NCBI RefSeq assembly: GCF_016919705.1
Contig: NZ_CP070368.1
Location: forward strand, 434,001 to 498,000
Length of the DNA stretch: 64,000 bases
Source: Paracoccus methylovorus
GTDB taxonomy: Bacteria > Pseudomonadota > Alphaproteobacteria > Rhodobacterales > Rhodobacteraceae
Direction: 5' to 3'
This document shows positions 1 to 9,951 of the stretch, in pieces. A program made the translations under genes and the position numbers. The stretch's first letter is position 1; every line of letters starts with the position of its first letter. The notes under the pieces were generated by a model, which made no database searches, was not told the DNA's origin, and was given only the letters and a program-made list of their open reading frames with translations.

Positions 1-1
1 G

Positions 2-1861
2 GCACGCCATCTTTGGCGTGGGCTGGCAGTCCGGCGTGACCTCAATCGGGTTCTGCCCGCTGTCCTGCGTCATGACCTGCCATCCTTTGCGGTTAGTTCT
101 GACGGTCTGATTTTGGCGCAAAATCAACTGGCGCTGGACAGAATCGGCGATCTGGTCGGCCGTTATATTCACGATACGTTAAGCCGGTGTCACGCCGACC
201 CGATCACGTTCTGGAACGATCTCGGCCTCGGCTTGTCGCGCAATGGCAAGGTTCAGGCCGATCTGGGCGCCGCCGGAGAATATCGGGTGCTGCGAGAGGC
301 TGGCTCCACCATCCAGCTGTGGCAGGCTGCCGCGGCCGAACGACCGATGCGGCCTACCGCCTTACCTCTGCGGCTCGAAGGGGATGATTTCGATCTGCTT
401 CCGGTCTCGCTGCTGATCCTGGACCCCGCCGCCAATATTGTCCGGGCCAATACGGCCGCCTGCGACCTGCTTGGCAGGTCTCTCCCGGGACAGAACCTTG
501 CCGTATTGCTGGACGGGCTTGGGCGTGAACTGGCGGATTGGGTTTCGGATGTCAGTGCGGGACGGACTGTCGGCAGTTGCGAGGTGCTGCATGTCAGGGC
601 CCAGGGACCCGACCGATTCGTACAGTTGTCGCTGACGCGTGGGCGTGGCGAACATGTTACCGCGGTGCTTTCTGACGCCAGTGCACTCAAGACGCTTGAG
701 GCGCAGTTCGTCCAAAGCCAAAAGATGCAGGCAATCGGGCAGCTTGCCGGTGGCATAGCGCATGACTTCAACAACCTTCTGACTGCGATTACCGGGCATT
801 GCGACTTGCTGATGTTGCGCCATGATAAGGCAGATCCCGATTATGCCGACCTTGACCAGATCAGTCAGAACGCGAACCGAGCGGCAGCCCTGGTCCGGCA
901 ATTGCTGGCGTTTTCTCGCAAGCAAACACTGAAACCCCGGATCATGGACCTGCGCGACACACTTTCAGAGCTGACCCATCTGCTTAACCGTCTGGTGGGT
1001 GAACGGATCGTGCTTACCTTTGATCACGATCCTGCGTTGAGGATGATCCATGCCGATCGTCGTCAACTTGAACAGGTCATCATGAACCTGGTGGTCAATG
1101 CTCGTGATGCCATGCCCGAAGGCGGCGACATAACCATCTGCACGGACAATGTCCAACTGGAGACGCGGACGGAATTTGGTCGTGTTGTTTTGCCGGCTGG
1201 GGACTATGTCCGGGTGCAGGTGCGCGACCAGGGCTGCGGCATTGCTTCAGACGATCTGATCAAAATCTTTGAACCGTTCTTTACCACCAAACGCACGGGT
1301 GAGGGTACGGGCCTGGGGCTTTCGACTGCCTATGGGATCGTCAAGCAGACCGGGGGCTATATCTTCTGCGATAGCATTCCGGAAGAAGGCAGCTGTTTTT
1401 CCCTGTTTTTTCCAGCTCATGATCGTAGAGCACCGGAAGAGGTGCAAAGGCCGGCTCCGGGCAGGCCGATGCGTGCGCGTCGTGATGTCGAGGCCACCGT
1501 ACTGCTGGTAGAGGATGAAGCTCCGGTTCGCGCCTTTGCCAGTCGCGCACTGAAGCTGCAAGGGTTCAATGTCCTCGAAGCGACCTGTGCCGAGGATGCC
1601 TTGTCGCTGCTGGCCAATCTCCGGCTGATGGTCGATGTATTCGTGACCGATGTGGTGATGCCGGGTATGGACGGTCCGACTTGGGTGCGTACGGCGCTGC
1701 GTGATCGGCCCGACACCAAGGTAATCTTCATGTCGGGCTATGCCGAGGATATTTTCTCGGAAGGGCGGCCGCCTGTACCCGATGCGGCCTTCCTCGCCAA
1801 GCCGTTTTCACTTTCGGATCTAACGGCCTTGGTGACCCGGCAACTGGAGGGTGCTGACTAG
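2..1861 (+). CDS. cckA: Hybrid sensor histidine kinase CckA (5' truncated by window edge)
   Basis: Cell-cycle hybrid kinase that in alphaproteobacteria feeds phosphate through ChpT to CtrA. The frame is open to the first base of the window, so the TTG at 113 is not the true start and the N-terminus lies upstream. Visible parts in order: a PAS-like segment near 395-560; a HisKA dimerisation domain with the H-box GIAHDFNNLL, its phosphorylated His codon at 761-763; an HATPase domain with the N-box (VVNARDAMP), G1 (DQGCGIA), F-box (FEPFFTT) and G2 (GTGLGLS); and a C-terminal receiver domain with Asp at 1649-1651 in the VTDVVMPG motif. The H-box followed directly by ATPase and receiver domains, plus the recA neighbour, is typical of cckA in Rhodobacteraceae. 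Membrane segments, if present, are outside the window. Confidence 0.93.
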   Translation, partial: ARHLWRGLAVRRDLNRVLPAVLRHDLPSFAVSSDGLILAQNQLALDRIGDLVGRYIHDTLSRCHADPITFWNDLGLGLSRNGKVQADLGAAGEYRVLREAGSTIQLWQAAAAERPMRPTALPLRLEGDDFDLLPVSLLILDPAANIVRANTAACDLLGRSLPGQNLAVLLDGLGRELADWVSDVSAGRTVGSCEVLHVRAQGPDRFVQLSLTRGRGEHVTAVLSDASALKTLEAQFVQSQKMQAIGQLAGGIAHDFNNLLTAITGHCDLLMLRHDKADPDYADLDQISQNANRAAALVRQLLAFSRKQTLKPRIMDLRDTLSELTHLLNRLVGERIVLTFDHDPALRMIHADRRQLEQVIMNLVVNARDAMPEGGDITICTDNVQLETRTEFGRVVLPAGDYVRVQVRDQGCGIASDDLIKIFEPFFTTKRTGEGTGLGLSTAYGIVKQTGGYIFCDSIPEEGSCFSLFFPAHDRRAPEEVQRPAPGRPMRARRDVEATVLLVEDEAPVRAFASRALKLQGFNVLEATCAEDALSLLANLRLMVDVFVTDVVMPGMDGPTWVRTALRDRPDTKVIFMSGYAEDIFSEGRPPVPDAAFLAKPFSLSDLTALVTRQLEGAD

Positions 1862-1887
1862 GCGAGCCCTCTGTCGCACGGCTTGGG

Positions 1888-2472
1888 TCAGAGCGAATCG
1901 TAAAGGGAAAAATCTTGTGCCATGATGTTGCGCAGCACGGTTTCCTGTTGGGCATCCAAGCTGACATCGACAGCTGGCGGTACATTCACGCGGGGCAAGC
2001 TGATCGCGCAATCGAGCCGATCCTCAAGAAAATGGGTAAATGTATCCATGTTTTCATATCGAAAGATACAGTCGACACGGTCAGCCTCGGTGGTCAGAAA
2101 GTCCGCTTGGGCGCCGACATGTGCTATCTCTGGACCTTCGGGATCGGTATAAGCTTGCGCAAAATCCGCGAAGCTGAGACCGATCATGGCGTGACTGGGA
2201 TCCTCGACATCGTCACGGAGGCGAAAGCGATACCAGCTGCGCAACCATTCAATCGGTTCGCGCATCAGCGCGATGGTCAAAAATTTCTCTCCAGTGACCG
2301 AATGAAGCCAAGGCTCGACATGCTGTCGATAGGTACGAAGATTGGCGTGTTTCAATTCAGCCGGACGTTGGACGGCGACATTGGCAAGGGGTTCGAGTGC
2401 GGATTCTATCGCGGTGGATCCAGCCTTCGGCGTCGCGAGGAAGACCAGCCGCTTCTCCCAGAATATCAGCAT
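1888..2472 (-). CDS. Sulfotransferase family protein (194 aa)
   Basis: Probable PAPS-dependent sulfotransferase; the acceptor is unknown. The N-terminus carries the 5'-phosphosulfate loop (FLATPKAGSTAIESAL, residues about 11-26), and the 3'-phosphate-binding motif follows as REPIEWLRSWY near residue 75. The start is the ATG at 2470-2472, chosen because the P-loop strand begins a few residues later, as usual in this family. An AGGA directly abuts the ATG, so the ribosome-binding site is poorly spaced. The same frame stays open upstream into the recA region, but that extension is antisense to recA and is not believed. At 194 aa it is shorter than most bacterial sulfotransferases. It is convergent with cckA and divergent from recA, with no obvious pathway partner nearby. 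Confidence 0.8.
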   Translation of the reverse strand: MLIFWEKRLVFLATPKAGSTAIESALEPLANVAVQRPAELKHANLRTYRQHVEPWLHSVTGEKFLTIALMREPIEWLRSWYRFRLRDDVEDPSHAMIGLSFADFAQAYTDPEGPEIAHVGAQADFLTTEADRVDCIFRYENMDTFTHFLEDRLDCAISLPRVNVPPAVDVSLDAQQETVLRNIMAQDFSLYDSL

Positions 2473-2629
2473 TCCTGAAACTTTCAGCCATTGCGGCACG
2501 CGCGCCGGGATAGCCACTCGTGTTGCGACTGTAAACCGTTTCTTAATCCTTTTGCGGCAACATGAGGCGGTAAACATCTTCCGATTCGTGAACCAAGGCT
2601 TGCATTTTGGTGCAAGCAAGCGCAAATAG

Positions 2630-2644
2630 GAACAACCCGTGAAC
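2630..2644. promoter_or_regulatory. SOS (LexA) box upstream of recA
   Basis: GAAC at 2630-2633 and GAAC at 2641-2644 are separated by exactly 7 nt. This is the reverse complement of the alphaproteobacterial LexA site GTTC-N7-GTTC. It lies 62 nt before the recA start codon, and a weak promoter-like pair (TTGCAT 2600-2605, AAATAG 2624-2629) would overlap it. The spacing and position fit LexA repression of recA. Confidence 0.8.
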
Positions 2645-2706
2645 AAAATGGCGGACGGGCGCTGATTGCCCCGGATGGCGGGGTATGAAATAAGCATGAG
2701 GACCGC

Positions 2707-3777
2707 ATGGCAGGGGCAACACTTTTCGACATGAACGACAAGCGATCCGCAGATAAGCAGAAGGCGCTGGACAGCGCACTGGCCCAGATTGAACGGCAGT
2801 TCGGCAAGGGCTCCATCATGAAGCTGGGCGCTGATAATCCGGTGGCCGAGATCGAGTCGACCTCGACCGGATCGCTTGGGCTTGATATTGCGTTGGGGAT
2901 CGGCGGCCTGCCCAAAGGCAGGATCATCGAGATCTTTGGACCAGAAAGTTCGGGCAAGACCACTCTGACGCTGCATGTCGTAGCAGAGGAACAAAAAAAG
3001 GGGGGCGTTTGCGCCTTCGTCGATGCCGAACATGCGCTGGACCCGCAATATGCCAAGAAGCTGGGCGTCAATCTGGACGAGTTGCTGATCAGTCAGCCCG
3101 ACACGGGCGAGCAGGCGCTTGAGATCGTCGATACCTTGGTGCGTTCGGGCGCGGTCAGTCTGGTCGTGATCGATTCGGTGGCGGCGCTGACGCCCAAGTC
3201 CGAGATCGAGGGCGATATGGGCGACATGCAGATGGGCAGTCAGGCCCGGCTGATGAGCCAAGCCATGCGCAAGCTGACGGCCAGCATCGGGCGGTCAAAC
3301 TGCATGGTGATTTTTATCAACCAGATCCGCATGAAGATCGGCGTGATGTTCGGTAGTCCCGAGACGACAACCGGCGGCAATGCCTTGAAGTTCTACGCTT
3401 CGGTTCGCCTGGATATTCGTCGCATCGGTTCCATCAAGGATCGGGATGAGGTGATCGGGAACGCTACCCGCGTGAAGGTGGTCAAGAATAAGGTCGCCCC
3501 GCCGTTTCGTCAGGTCGAATTCGATATCACATATGGCGAAGGTATTTCGAAGGTCGGCGAGCTGATCGATTTGGGCATCAAGGCGGGCGTGGTCGACAAG
3601 TCCGGCTCGTGGTATTCCTATGGCGACGAGCGTATCGGTCAGGGCCGCGAGAATGCCAAGCAGTATCTGCGCGATCATCCTGAAATCGCCTATACGATTG
3701 AGGACAAGATCCGGGCCAGTCACGGACTGGATTTCGGTTCTTCCGAGGACAGCGACGAGGTAATGACCGAAGATTGA
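2707..3777 (+). CDS. recA: Recombinase RecA (356 aa)
   Basis: DNA-dependent ATPase that performs homologous strand exchange and triggers LexA self-cleavage in the SOS response. The N-terminal segment [20 protein letters not shown], Walker A GPESSGKT (near residue 75), Walker [11 protein letters not shown], loop L1/L2 region with [16 protein letters not shown] and the acidic C-terminal tail ([12 protein letters not shown]) are all present. Length is normal. An ATG 27 nt downstream (MNDKRS) is an alternative start. It has its own promoter region with the SOS box and is followed by a 220-nt gap before alaS, so the two genes may be separate transcripts. Confidence 0.99.
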   Translation: MAGATLFDMNDKRSADKQKALDSALAQIERQFGKGSIMKLGADNPVAEIESTSTGSLGLDIALGIGGLPKGRIIEIFGPESSGKTTLTLHVVAEEQKKGGVCAFVDAEHALDPQYAKKLGVNLDELLISQPDTGEQALEIVDTLVRSGAVSLVVIDSVAALTPKSEIEGDMGDMQMGSQARLMSQAMRKLTASIGRSNCMVIFINQIRMKIGVMFGSPETTTGGNALKFYASVRLDIRRIGSIKDRDEVIGNATRVKVVKNKVAPPFRQVEFDITYGEGISKVGELIDLGIKAGVVDKSGSWYSYGDERIGQGRENAKQYLRDHPEIAYTIEDKIRASHGLDFGSSEDSDEVMTED

Positions 3778-3997
3778 CCTTTGGTCGGGCTCGGCGTGGT
3801 GCGCGGGACAGCGCTACGCGTCCGTCGGCCCGGCGGCATTACTCGGTCGTCCTTAGTGTTTCTCCAAGGTGCTGACAGGGAAGGCTCCTCCTTGCGCTTA
3901 TGACCATGCAGGATTGCTGGACAGCCGCCAAGGCTGGGGCTAGACCGGGCGGCAAACCGGCTCTGGCCGGAAGACCGCTTTGCGACGAAGGCCCCAT

Positions 3998-6652
3998 ATG
4001 CCCAGCTTGAATGACGTACGCTCAACTTTCCTGAACTTCTTCGACCGTAACGGCCATCGTGTCGTCGAGTCGAGCCCGCTTGTTCCCCGTAACGACCCGA
4101 CGTTGATGTTCACCAATTCGGGGATGGTGCAGTTCAAGAATCTGTTCACCGGGGTCGAGACACGCGATTACAAGCGTGCCACCACGGCGCAGAAATGCGT
4201 GCGTGCGGGCGGAAAACATAATGACCTCGACAATGTAGGTTATACGGCGCGGCACCATACTTTCTTTGAAATGCTGGGAAATTTCAGCTTCGGAGACTAT
4301 TTCAAGGAAGGCGCCATTCCCTTTGCATGGGAGTTGCTGACCAAAGATTTCGGCATCCCCAAGGATAAGCTGCTGGTTACTGTTTATCACACCGATGACG
4401 AGGCGGCGAACATCTGGAAGAAGGTCGCGGGCTTATCGGACGATCGCATCATCCGTATCCCGACCAGCGACAACTTTTGGCAGATGGGTCCGACCGGTCC
4501 CTGTGGCCCCTGTACCGAAATTTTCTATGACCACGGTGACAAGATATGGGGCGGACCGCCCGGTTCACCGGACGAGGATGGTGATCGCTTCATCGAAATC
4601 TGGAACCTCGTCTTCATGCAGAACGAGCAGTTCGAGGACGGATCCATGCGGGCCTTGGACATGCAGTCCATCGACACCGGCATGGGGCTGGAGCGGATCG
4701 GCGCGCTCTTGCAGGGCAAGCACGACAACTATGACACTGACCTGATGCGCAGCCTGATCGAGGCCAGCGCGCATGCGACCTCCAGCGATCCCGACGGTCC
4801 CGGCAAGGTGCATCACCGCGTCATTGCCGACCATTTGCGTTCGACCAGCTTTCTGATCGCGGATGGCGTGATGCCCTCGAATGAGGGGCGCGGCTATGTG
4901 CTGCGCCGGATCATGCGCCGCGCCATGCGTCATGCGCATATGCTGGGCGCAAAGGACCCGGTGATGCATCGTCTGGTGCCTGCTTTGGTCCGCGAAATGG
5001 GCGCGGCGTATCCCGAACTCGGGCGTGCGCAGCCGCTGATCGAGGAGACGCTGAAGCTTGAGGAAACGCGGTTCAAGCAGACGCTGGACCGGGGGCTGCG
5101 CCTGCTGGATGATGAGCTTGCGAAACTGCCCGAGGGCGCGAACCTGCCGGGCGAAGCGGCCTTCAAACTTTACGACACCTACGGTTTTCCGCTGGATCTG
5201 ACACAGGACGCACTGCGGGAAAAGGATCGCGCGGTCGATACCGCTGGTTTCGACTCGGCGATGGCCGAACAAAAGGCCAAGGCACGCGCCGCCTGGGCCG
5301 GCTCGGGCGAAACCAAGGACGCGGCGATCTGGTTCGATATTGCCGAGCAGCACGGCATAACAGAGTTTCTGGGCTATGATACCGAGGTTAGCGAGGGTCA
5401 GATCCTCGCTCTCGTGCAGGACGGTGCGGCCGTCAAAGAGGCGGGCGAAGGGCAGGCGGTGCAAGTCGTCGTGAACCAGACGCCGTTTTATGCCGAATCC
5501 GGCGGCCAGGTCGGGGATACCGGCCTTATCAAAACCGAAACCGGCGCGGCAAGGGTAACAGACACGCGGAAAACCGGCGGCGTCTTCATTCACATTGCCG
5601 AGGTGACACTGGGCACCATCCAGTGCGGGCAGGGCGCGCAACTCTCCGTCGATCATGACCGACGCACCGCGATCCGGGCAAATCACTCGGCCACGCATCT
5701 GCTGCACGAAGCGCTGCGTCGCGCCTTGGGCGAGCATGTCGCGCAGCGCGGCAGTCTGAACGCCCCCGACCGGCTGCGGTTCGACTTCAGCCATGCCAAG
5801 GCTATGACGCCTGAGGAATTGGCCGGGGTAGAGCGTGAAGTGAATGATTTTATTCGCCAGAATACTGCCGTTGAAACGCGGATCATGACGCCGGATGATG
5901 CCCGCGCCTTGGGCGCTCAGGCCCTATTTGGTGAGAAATATGGCGACGAGGTCCGGGTGGTTTCGATGGGCGATCTGCCGGGCTCGGGTAAAGGCACCGG
6001 CGGCGAAACCTATTCGTTGGAGCTTTGCGGAGGCACCCATGTCGCGCGTACCGGCGACATTGGCATGTTTGCCCTGACCTCGGAAACCGCCTCGGCTGCC
6101 GGTATCCGAAGGATCGAAGCCTTGACCGGCCAAGCCGCGATGGATGCGTTGCGACGCTTGGATGGTGATCTGTCCGAAATTGCGGGGATCGTCAAAGCGC
6201 AGGCCGGTGATGTTGTAAACAAGGTCCGCGCACTTGCCGATGAACGCAAAGCTCTGGCCAATGAACTGGCGCAGCTCAAGCGCCAACTGGCCATGGGCGG
6301 CGGTTCAGACGACAAACCAAAGGAAATCAATGGCATCAAGCTGATTGCCCGCCGGGTTGAGGGGGTGTCTGGCAAGGAACTGGGCCCGCTCGTCGACGAG
6401 ATGAAATCGCGTCTCGGTTCAGGGGCCGTGGTGGTGCTGGCCGAGGCCGACGGTAAGGCAACCGTGGCTGCGGGTGTTACCCCCGATCTGACCGCGCGAA
6501 TCAGTGCCGTCGAGCTTGTGCAGGCTGCGACTGCGGCATTGGGGGGCAAAGGCGGCGGGGGCCGTCCGGACCGGGCTCAGGGCGGGGCGCCCAGCCTCGT
6601 TGCGGCAGACAGTGCAATTTCCGCCATCGAAATCCTGATCGGAGAGAAATAA
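3998..6652 (+). CDS. alaS: Alanine--tRNA ligase (884 aa)
   Basis: Charges tRNA-Ala in the cytoplasm. The class II aminoacylation domain starts at [12 protein letters not shown] and contains the TNSGM and [12 protein letters not shown] blocks. The editing domain has the zinc ligands [11 protein letters not shown] and CGGTHV, and a C-terminal DHHA1-like region ends in a Gly-rich segment. The start is the ATG at 3998, because a GAAGG ribosome-binding site sits 6 nt upstream and the conserved N-terminus begins there. A TTG 18 nt upstream is in frame but less likely. The stop overlaps the next gene's start as TAATG. Confidence 0.99.
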   Translation: MPSLNDVRSTFLNFFDRNGHRVVESSPLVPRNDPTLMFTNSGMVQFKNLFTGVETRDYKRATTAQKCVRAGGKHNDLDNVGYTARHHTFFEMLGNFSFGDYFKEGAIPFAWELLTKDFGIPKDKLLVTVYHTDDEAANIWKKVAGLSDDRIIRIPTSDNFWQMGPTGPCGPCTEIFYDHGDKIWGGPPGSPDEDGDRFIEIWNLVFMQNEQFEDGSMRALDMQSIDTGMGLERIGALLQGKHDNYDTDLMRSLIEASAHATSSDPDGPGKVHHRVIADHLRSTSFLIADGVMPSNEGRGYVLRRIMRRAMRHAHMLGAKDPVMHRLVPALVREMGAAYPELGRAQPLIEETLKLEETRFKQTLDRGLRLLDDELAKLPEGANLPGEAAFKLYDTYGFPLDLTQDALREKDRAVDTAGFDSAMAEQKAKARAAWAGSGETKDAAIWFDIAEQHGITEFLGYDTEVSEGQILALVQDGAAVKEAGEGQAVQVVVNQTPFYAESGGQVGDTGLIKTETGAARVTDTRKTGGVFIHIAEVTLGTIQCGQGAQLSVDHDRRTAIRANHSATHLLHEALRRALGEHVAQRGSLNAPDRLRFDFSHAKAMTPEELAGVEREVNDFIRQNTAVETRIMTPDDARALGAQALFGEKYGDEVRVVSMGDLPGSGKGTGGETYSLELCGGTHVARTGDIGMFALTSETASAAGIRRIEALTGQAAMDALRRLDGDLSEIAGIVKAQAGDVVNKVRALADERKALANELAQLKRQLAMGGGSDDKPKEINGIKLIARRVEGVSGKELGPLVDEMKSRLGSGAVVVLAEADGKATVAAGVTPDLTARISAVELVQAATAALGGKGGGGRPDRAQGGAPSLVAADSAISAIEILIGEK

Positions 6653-6942
6653 TGACAGCGCTCTGGATCGCCCATGTGAATGTCACTGACCCCGAGAGTT
6701 ATGGTCGCTACGCCCAACTCGCCGGGCCGGCGATTGCCGCGCATGGCGGGGTCTTCCTCGCCCGCGGTTCGCGTTATGTGCAGTTAGAAGGCAACGAACG
6801 CGCCCGCAATGTGGTGGCGCGCTTTCCCAGCGTCGAGGATGCGGTGACCTGTTACCGCTCGGCCGAATATCAGGCAGCGCTTGAACATGCCAGGAATGCA
6901 GCAGAGCGCGACCTTGTGATCGTCGAAGAGAACCCCGCCTGA
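6652..6942 (+). CDS. DUF1330 domain protein (96 aa)
   Basis: Small cytoplasmic ferredoxin-fold protein of the DUF1330 family, whose biochemical role is not established. It shows the family pattern of an opening strand (ALWIAHVNVTDPESYGRYAQLAGPAI), a central GSRYVQLEG, and a closing RFPSVEDAVTCYRSAEYQAAL. Its start codon overlaps the alaS stop (TAATG), so it is translationally coupled to alaS. A hairpin 50 nt downstream probably ends the transcript. Confidence 0.88.
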   Translation: MTALWIAHVNVTDPESYGRYAQLAGPAIAAHGGVFLARGSRYVQLEGNERARNVVARFPSVEDAVTCYRSAEYQAALEHARNAAERDLVIVEENPA

Positions 6943-6991
6943 GACTTTGCAACCTTACGACCCGAGACCGGTGCATCGACCAGAGGATCAG

Positions 6992-7012
6992 GGGGCGCAT
7001 TTCTTGCGCCCC
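6992..7012. terminator. Shared hairpin terminator between convergent genes
   Basis: Stem GGGGCGC / GCGCCCC with a 7-nt loop (ATTTCTT), lying between the convergent DUF1330 and DUF1127 genes. There is no long T-run on either side, so efficiency is uncertain. Confidence 0.6.
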
Positions 7013-7019
7013 TGGGCGG

Positions 7020-7241
7020 TCAGAACCAGATTCGGTCGCTAAAGACGTAATGCACAATCCGGTCGCGGGTCAGGCCCATCCGGGCCAGTTCGGCGTCGGA
7101 CTTTGCCTCCAGCGCCTCAATTTCGGCGCGGCGCGACTGTTTCGCGATATAAGCCTCGGTTCCGCGCGAAAGCCACTTGCGAAAGCCGTCGAACAGTGCG
7201 GGCAGGCGGGGCGAGAGGATATTGGTTGAAATGTTAGCCAC
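7020..7241 (-). CDS. DUF1127 (YjiS-like) small protein (73 aa)
   Basis: Short basic protein with the DUF1127 signature near its C-terminus (LEAKSDAELARMGLTRDRIVHYVF). In Rhodobacter a DUF1127 protein (CcaF1) has been reported to bind RNA; whether this one does is inference. The start is the GTG at 7239-7241, which has an AAAGGG ribosome-binding site 6 nt upstream. An in-frame ATG at 7283 would add 14 residues but has no good ribosome-binding site. A second DUF1127 gene lies at 23138-23332. Confidence 0.75.
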   Translation of the reverse strand: MANISTNILSPRLPALFDGFRKWLSRGTEAYIAKQSRRAEIEALEAKSDAELARMGLTRDRIVHYVFSDRIWF

Positions 7242-7636
7242 TGGAAACCCTTTCGGTGTTGGCGAATGGTTCCCTCCCTTCATGGCAATATAGGTCATTT
7301 TGCCCGTAAAGCCATGGCTCCTTTTGCAATGCTGCATTGCGGCGACCACCCAAGTCATTTTTTAAAAAGAAAAATCCGGGGAAAGGCCGCCGACCCCAGT
7401 TTCGACATGCGTCCCATTGGGACCACGGCCATATTCTGCAGTCGCATCCCGCAAGCGACAACAACTCAGGCCCTGTGGTTTCTGCATGATGCAGAACTGC
7501 CTCGGGGGTCAATTTCCGCCTTGTCCGGAAGCGCGTCCACCCTGCCCAATTTGTCCGCAGGACGGAATGCGCTTTCCCCCAAGGGCTTCGGCCATTATAC
7601 GGTTGGCGGCATTTATGATCGCAAGAGGGATCCAAC
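7242..7636. other. 395-nt intergenic region upstream of purA
   Basis: Divergent region between the DUF1127 gene (minus) and purA (plus). It contains an A/T-rich patch at 7357-7376 (tttttt-aaaaag-aaaaat), unusual for this G+C-rich sequence, and no open frame with coding character. Promoters for both flanking genes must lie here. I see TATGAT near 7612 ahead of purA but no convincing -35 partner, and no known riboswitch fold. Confidence 0.5.
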
Positions 7637-8929
7637 ATGGCCAATGTGGTGGTCGTCGGCGCGCAATGGGGCGACGAAGGCAAGGGCAAGATCGTTGACT
7701 GGCTGTCGGAACGCGCCGATGTGATCGCGCGCTTTCAGGGCGGCCATAATGCCGGCCACACGCTGGTCATCGGCAATCAGGTGTTCAAGCTGTCGCTCCT
7801 GCCCTCGGGCATCGTGCGCAAGGGCAAGATGGCGGTTATCGGCAACGGTGTGGTGCTGGACCCTTGGGCGCTGTTTTCGGAAATCGACAAGCTTGCCGCA
7901 CAAGGGGTCGAGATCTCGCCCGAAAATCTGATGATTGCGGAAAATACCCCGCTGATCCTGCCACTGCATCAGGACCTCGACCAATTGCGCGAAGAGGCGG
8001 CCGGCGCTTCCAAGATCGGCACGACCGGCCGCGGCATCGGCCCGGCCTATGAGGACAAGGTCGGCCGCCGCAGTATCCGGGTCGCGGATCTTGGTGATGC
8101 GGAAACGCTGGACTCGCGCCTCGACCGGCTGCTGGCGCATCACGACGCCTTGCGTCAGGGCTTGGGCGCCAAGTCCATTGATCGGGCGGAACTGCGTAAA
8201 AAGCTGTTGGATATTGCGCCGAAGCTGTTGCAATACGCCCAGCCGGTCTGGAAAAAGATGAACGATGCCCGCAAATCGGGCAAACGCATTCTGTTCGAGG
8301 GTGCGCAGGGCAGCCTGCTCGACATCGACTTCGGCACCTACCCCTATGTGACCTCATCGACCACCATGTCGGGCATGGCGGCGACGGGGACCGGGGTTGG
8401 CCCCTCGGCCATCGGTTTCGTGCTGGGCATCGTCAAAGCCTATACTACCCGCGTCGGCGAAGGCCCGTTCCCGACCGAACTGGACGACGCAGACGGCCAA
8501 CGTCTGGGCGAACGCGGTCATGAATTCGGCACCGTCACCGGCCGCAAGCGCCGCTGCGGCTGGTTCGATGCGGTGCTGGTGCGCCAGACCTGCGCCATTT
8601 CCGGCATGAATGGCATCGCGCTGACCAAGCTGGACGTGCTGGATGGTTTCCAGACGCTGAAGATCTGCATCGGCTACGAGGTGGACGGTCAGCATTACGA
8701 TCATCTGCCCACCGCCGCTGCACTGCAAACCCGGGTGAAGCCTGTCTATGAAGAGATGGAGGGCTGGCAGGAATCGACGCAAGGCGCGCGTAGTTGGGCT
8801 GACCTGCCTGCCAACGCGGTCAAATATGTCCGCCGCATCGAAGAGTTGATCCAGTGCCCCGTGGCCCTGCTCTCGACCAGCCCCGAGCGCGACGACACTA
8901 TCCTTGTAACCGATCCCTTTGCAGACTGA
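7637..8929 (+). CDS. purA: Adenylosuccinate synthetase (430 aa)
   Basis: Catalyses the GTP-dependent joining of IMP and aspartate, the first step from IMP to AMP. It has the N-terminal GDEGKGK phosphate loop with its catalytic Asp, the NAGHT motif carrying the catalytic His, the [15 protein letters not shown] block and the [11 protein letters not shown] segment. Length matches the family. The ATG is preceded by an AGAGGGA ribosome-binding site. DUF2842 follows after one base, suggesting a purA-DUF2842-thiN transcript. Confidence 0.99.
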   Translation: MANVVVVGAQWGDEGKGKIVDWLSERADVIARFQGGHNAGHTLVIGNQVFKLSLLPSGIVRKGKMAVIGNGVVLDPWALFSEIDKLAAQGVEISPENLMIAENTPLILPLHQDLDQLREEAAGASKIGTTGRGIGPAYEDKVGRRSIRVADLGDAETLDSRLDRLLAHHDALRQGLGAKSIDRAELRKKLLDIAPKLLQYAQPVWKKMNDARKSGKRILFEGAQGSLLDIDFGTYPYVTSSTTMSGMAATGTGVGPSAIGFVLGIVKAYTTRVGEGPFPTELDDADGQRLGERGHEFGTVTGRKRRCGWFDAVLVRQTCAISGMNGIALTKLDVLDGFQTLKICIGYEVDGQHYDHLPTAAALQTRVKPVYEEMEGWQESTQGARSWADLPANAVKYVRRIEELIQCPVALLSTSPERDDTILVTDPFAD

Positions 8930-8930
8930 C

Positions 8931-9143
8931 ATGGACCTGAAGTCGCGCAAACGCTGGTCGCTGGTGATCCTGCTGATCTGGTTGCCGATCTATATCGTGG
9001 TGGCGGTGACGCTGGTGAACTGGATGGACCGGACCTGGGGCCGGCAGCCAATCCTGATCGAGGTTGCGGTCTATGTGGGACTGGGCCTCCTCTGGGTGCT
9101 GCCGTTCCGCAAGATATTCACCGGAATCGGCAAGGGCGAATGA
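8931..9143 (+). CDS. DUF2842 membrane protein (70 aa)
   Basis: Small inner-membrane protein of the alphaproteobacterial DUF2842 family, function unknown. Two hydrophobic helices are clear: residues about 8-30 (WSLVILLIWLPIYIVVAVTL) and about 45-60 (EVAVYVGLGLLWVLPF). The ATG at 8931, one base after the purA stop, is preferred over an upstream ATG inside purA. Its stop overlaps the next start (ATGA). Confidence 0.85.
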   Translation: MDLKSRKRWSLVILLIWLPIYIVVAVTLVNWMDRTWGRQPILIEVAVYVGLGLLWVLPFRKIFTGIGKGE

Positions 9144-9784
9144 GCAGGCTTACCAGCGCTCGTCCGGTCACGCTGATCGGCGGTGCGCCGGTAAGCAAGG
9201 CTGATCTGGATCAGGCGCTGGCGCTGGCGCCGGTGGTGGTTGCCGCCGACAGTGGTGCTGACACGGCGCTAAGCTATGGATTGATGCCCGCTGCGGTCTG
9301 GGGCGACTTCGACAGCATCTCTGCCCGTGCCCGGGCCGGGATCGCGCCGGAAAACCAGCATCCCATCGCCGAACAGGACAGCACCGACTTCGAAAAATGC
9401 CTGTCCCATCTGGACGCACCCTTCGTAATCGGTCTGGGTTTTTCGGGCGCCCGTTACGACCATTTTCTGGCGGCACTCAGCGTGCTTGCCCGCCGCATCG
9501 GCCCGCCCTGCCTGCTGATCGCGGGCGAGGACGTGATCACGCTCGCCCCATCCCATATTTTTCTGAACCTTGCGCCAGGAACCCGGGTGTCGCTGTTCCC
9601 GATGGGGCCGGCAACCGGCCGTTCGACCGGGCTGAAATGGCCCATCGACGATCTTCGCTTTGCTCCTGCCAGCCGCAGTGGCACCTCGAACCAGGCCACG
9701 GGGCCGGTCACGCTGGAATGCGACGGCCCGATGCTTCTGATCCTGCCACGCGCGGAGCTCGCAATGCTCACCCGCGCCCTCTGA
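9140..9784 (+). CDS. thiN: Thiamine pyrophosphokinase (214 aa)
   Basis: Transfers pyrophosphate from ATP to thiamine, giving the cofactor thiamine diphosphate in one step. Supporting motifs are VVAADSGAD near residue 33, GDFDS near residue 55 and QDSTDFEKCL near residue 80, which form the family's nucleotide and metal site. The C-terminal thiamine-binding half is less conserved. The start overlaps the DUF2842 stop by ATGA. No TPP riboswitch precedes it, which is consistent with a salvage enzyme placed inside a purA operon. Confidence 0.9.
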   Translation: MSRLTSARPVTLIGGAPVSKADLDQALALAPVVVAADSGADTALSYGLMPAAVWGDFDSISARARAGIAPENQHPIAEQDSTDFEKCLSHLDAPFVIGLGFSGARYDHFLAALSVLARRIGPPCLLIAGEDVITLAPSHIFLNLAPGTRVSLFPMGPATGRSTGLKWPIDDLRFAPASRSGTSNQATGPVTLECDGPMLLILPRAELAMLTRAL

Positions 9785-9822
9785 CCACATTCACGGCCCG
9801 CCGAGTCTGGGTATTGCAAGCA

Positions 9823-9845
9823 CTTCTTCGTTGTCCAAATACCCC
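9823..9845 (-). repeat. Intergenic TATTT-GAAGAAG box, copy A
   Basis: Reads on the minus strand as GGGGTATTTGG plus ACAACGAAGAAG. A 5-bp hairpin (GGTGC/GCACC, 9852-9867) lies just ahead of it in that orientation, 9 nt from the TATTT core. It is one of nine related copies in this window, all between genes. Confidence 0.75.
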
Positions 9846-9951
9846 AAGGACGGTGCCGCACAGCACCCCGGCCGGTATTCAGAGATGCCAGTCACGCGGT
9901 CTTGCGGCGCGGGCCGAAAGGCGTAACCTGCGGCCTGAAGGAGACCGTCAC

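Noticed and set aside
2473..3261. N-terminal extension of the sulfotransferase reading frame
   Set aside because: The extension runs antisense through recA and shows no sulfotransferase similarity. The conserved P-loop strand starts at the ATG chosen.
3778..3997. Possible structured leader or riboswitch before alaS
   Set aside because: The 220-nt gap has G+C-rich local pairing but no fold I recognise and no T-run terminator. Nothing distinguishes it from an ordinary intergenic region.
4565..5794. Open reading frame of 409 codons on the minus strand
   Set aside because: Antisense shadow of alaS; composition is His/Arg/Gln-rich without motifs.
8931..9140. Possible TPP riboswitch for the thiamine pyrophosphokinase gene
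   Set aside because: The upstream sequence is coding (DUF2842) and lacks the conserved CTGAGA-type core.
9397..9951. N-terminal extension of the M20 amidohydrolase frame
   Set aside because: It overlaps the thiamine pyrophosphokinase gene in another frame and lacks M20 similarity. A GAAGGAG ribosome-binding site supports the ATG at 9952.
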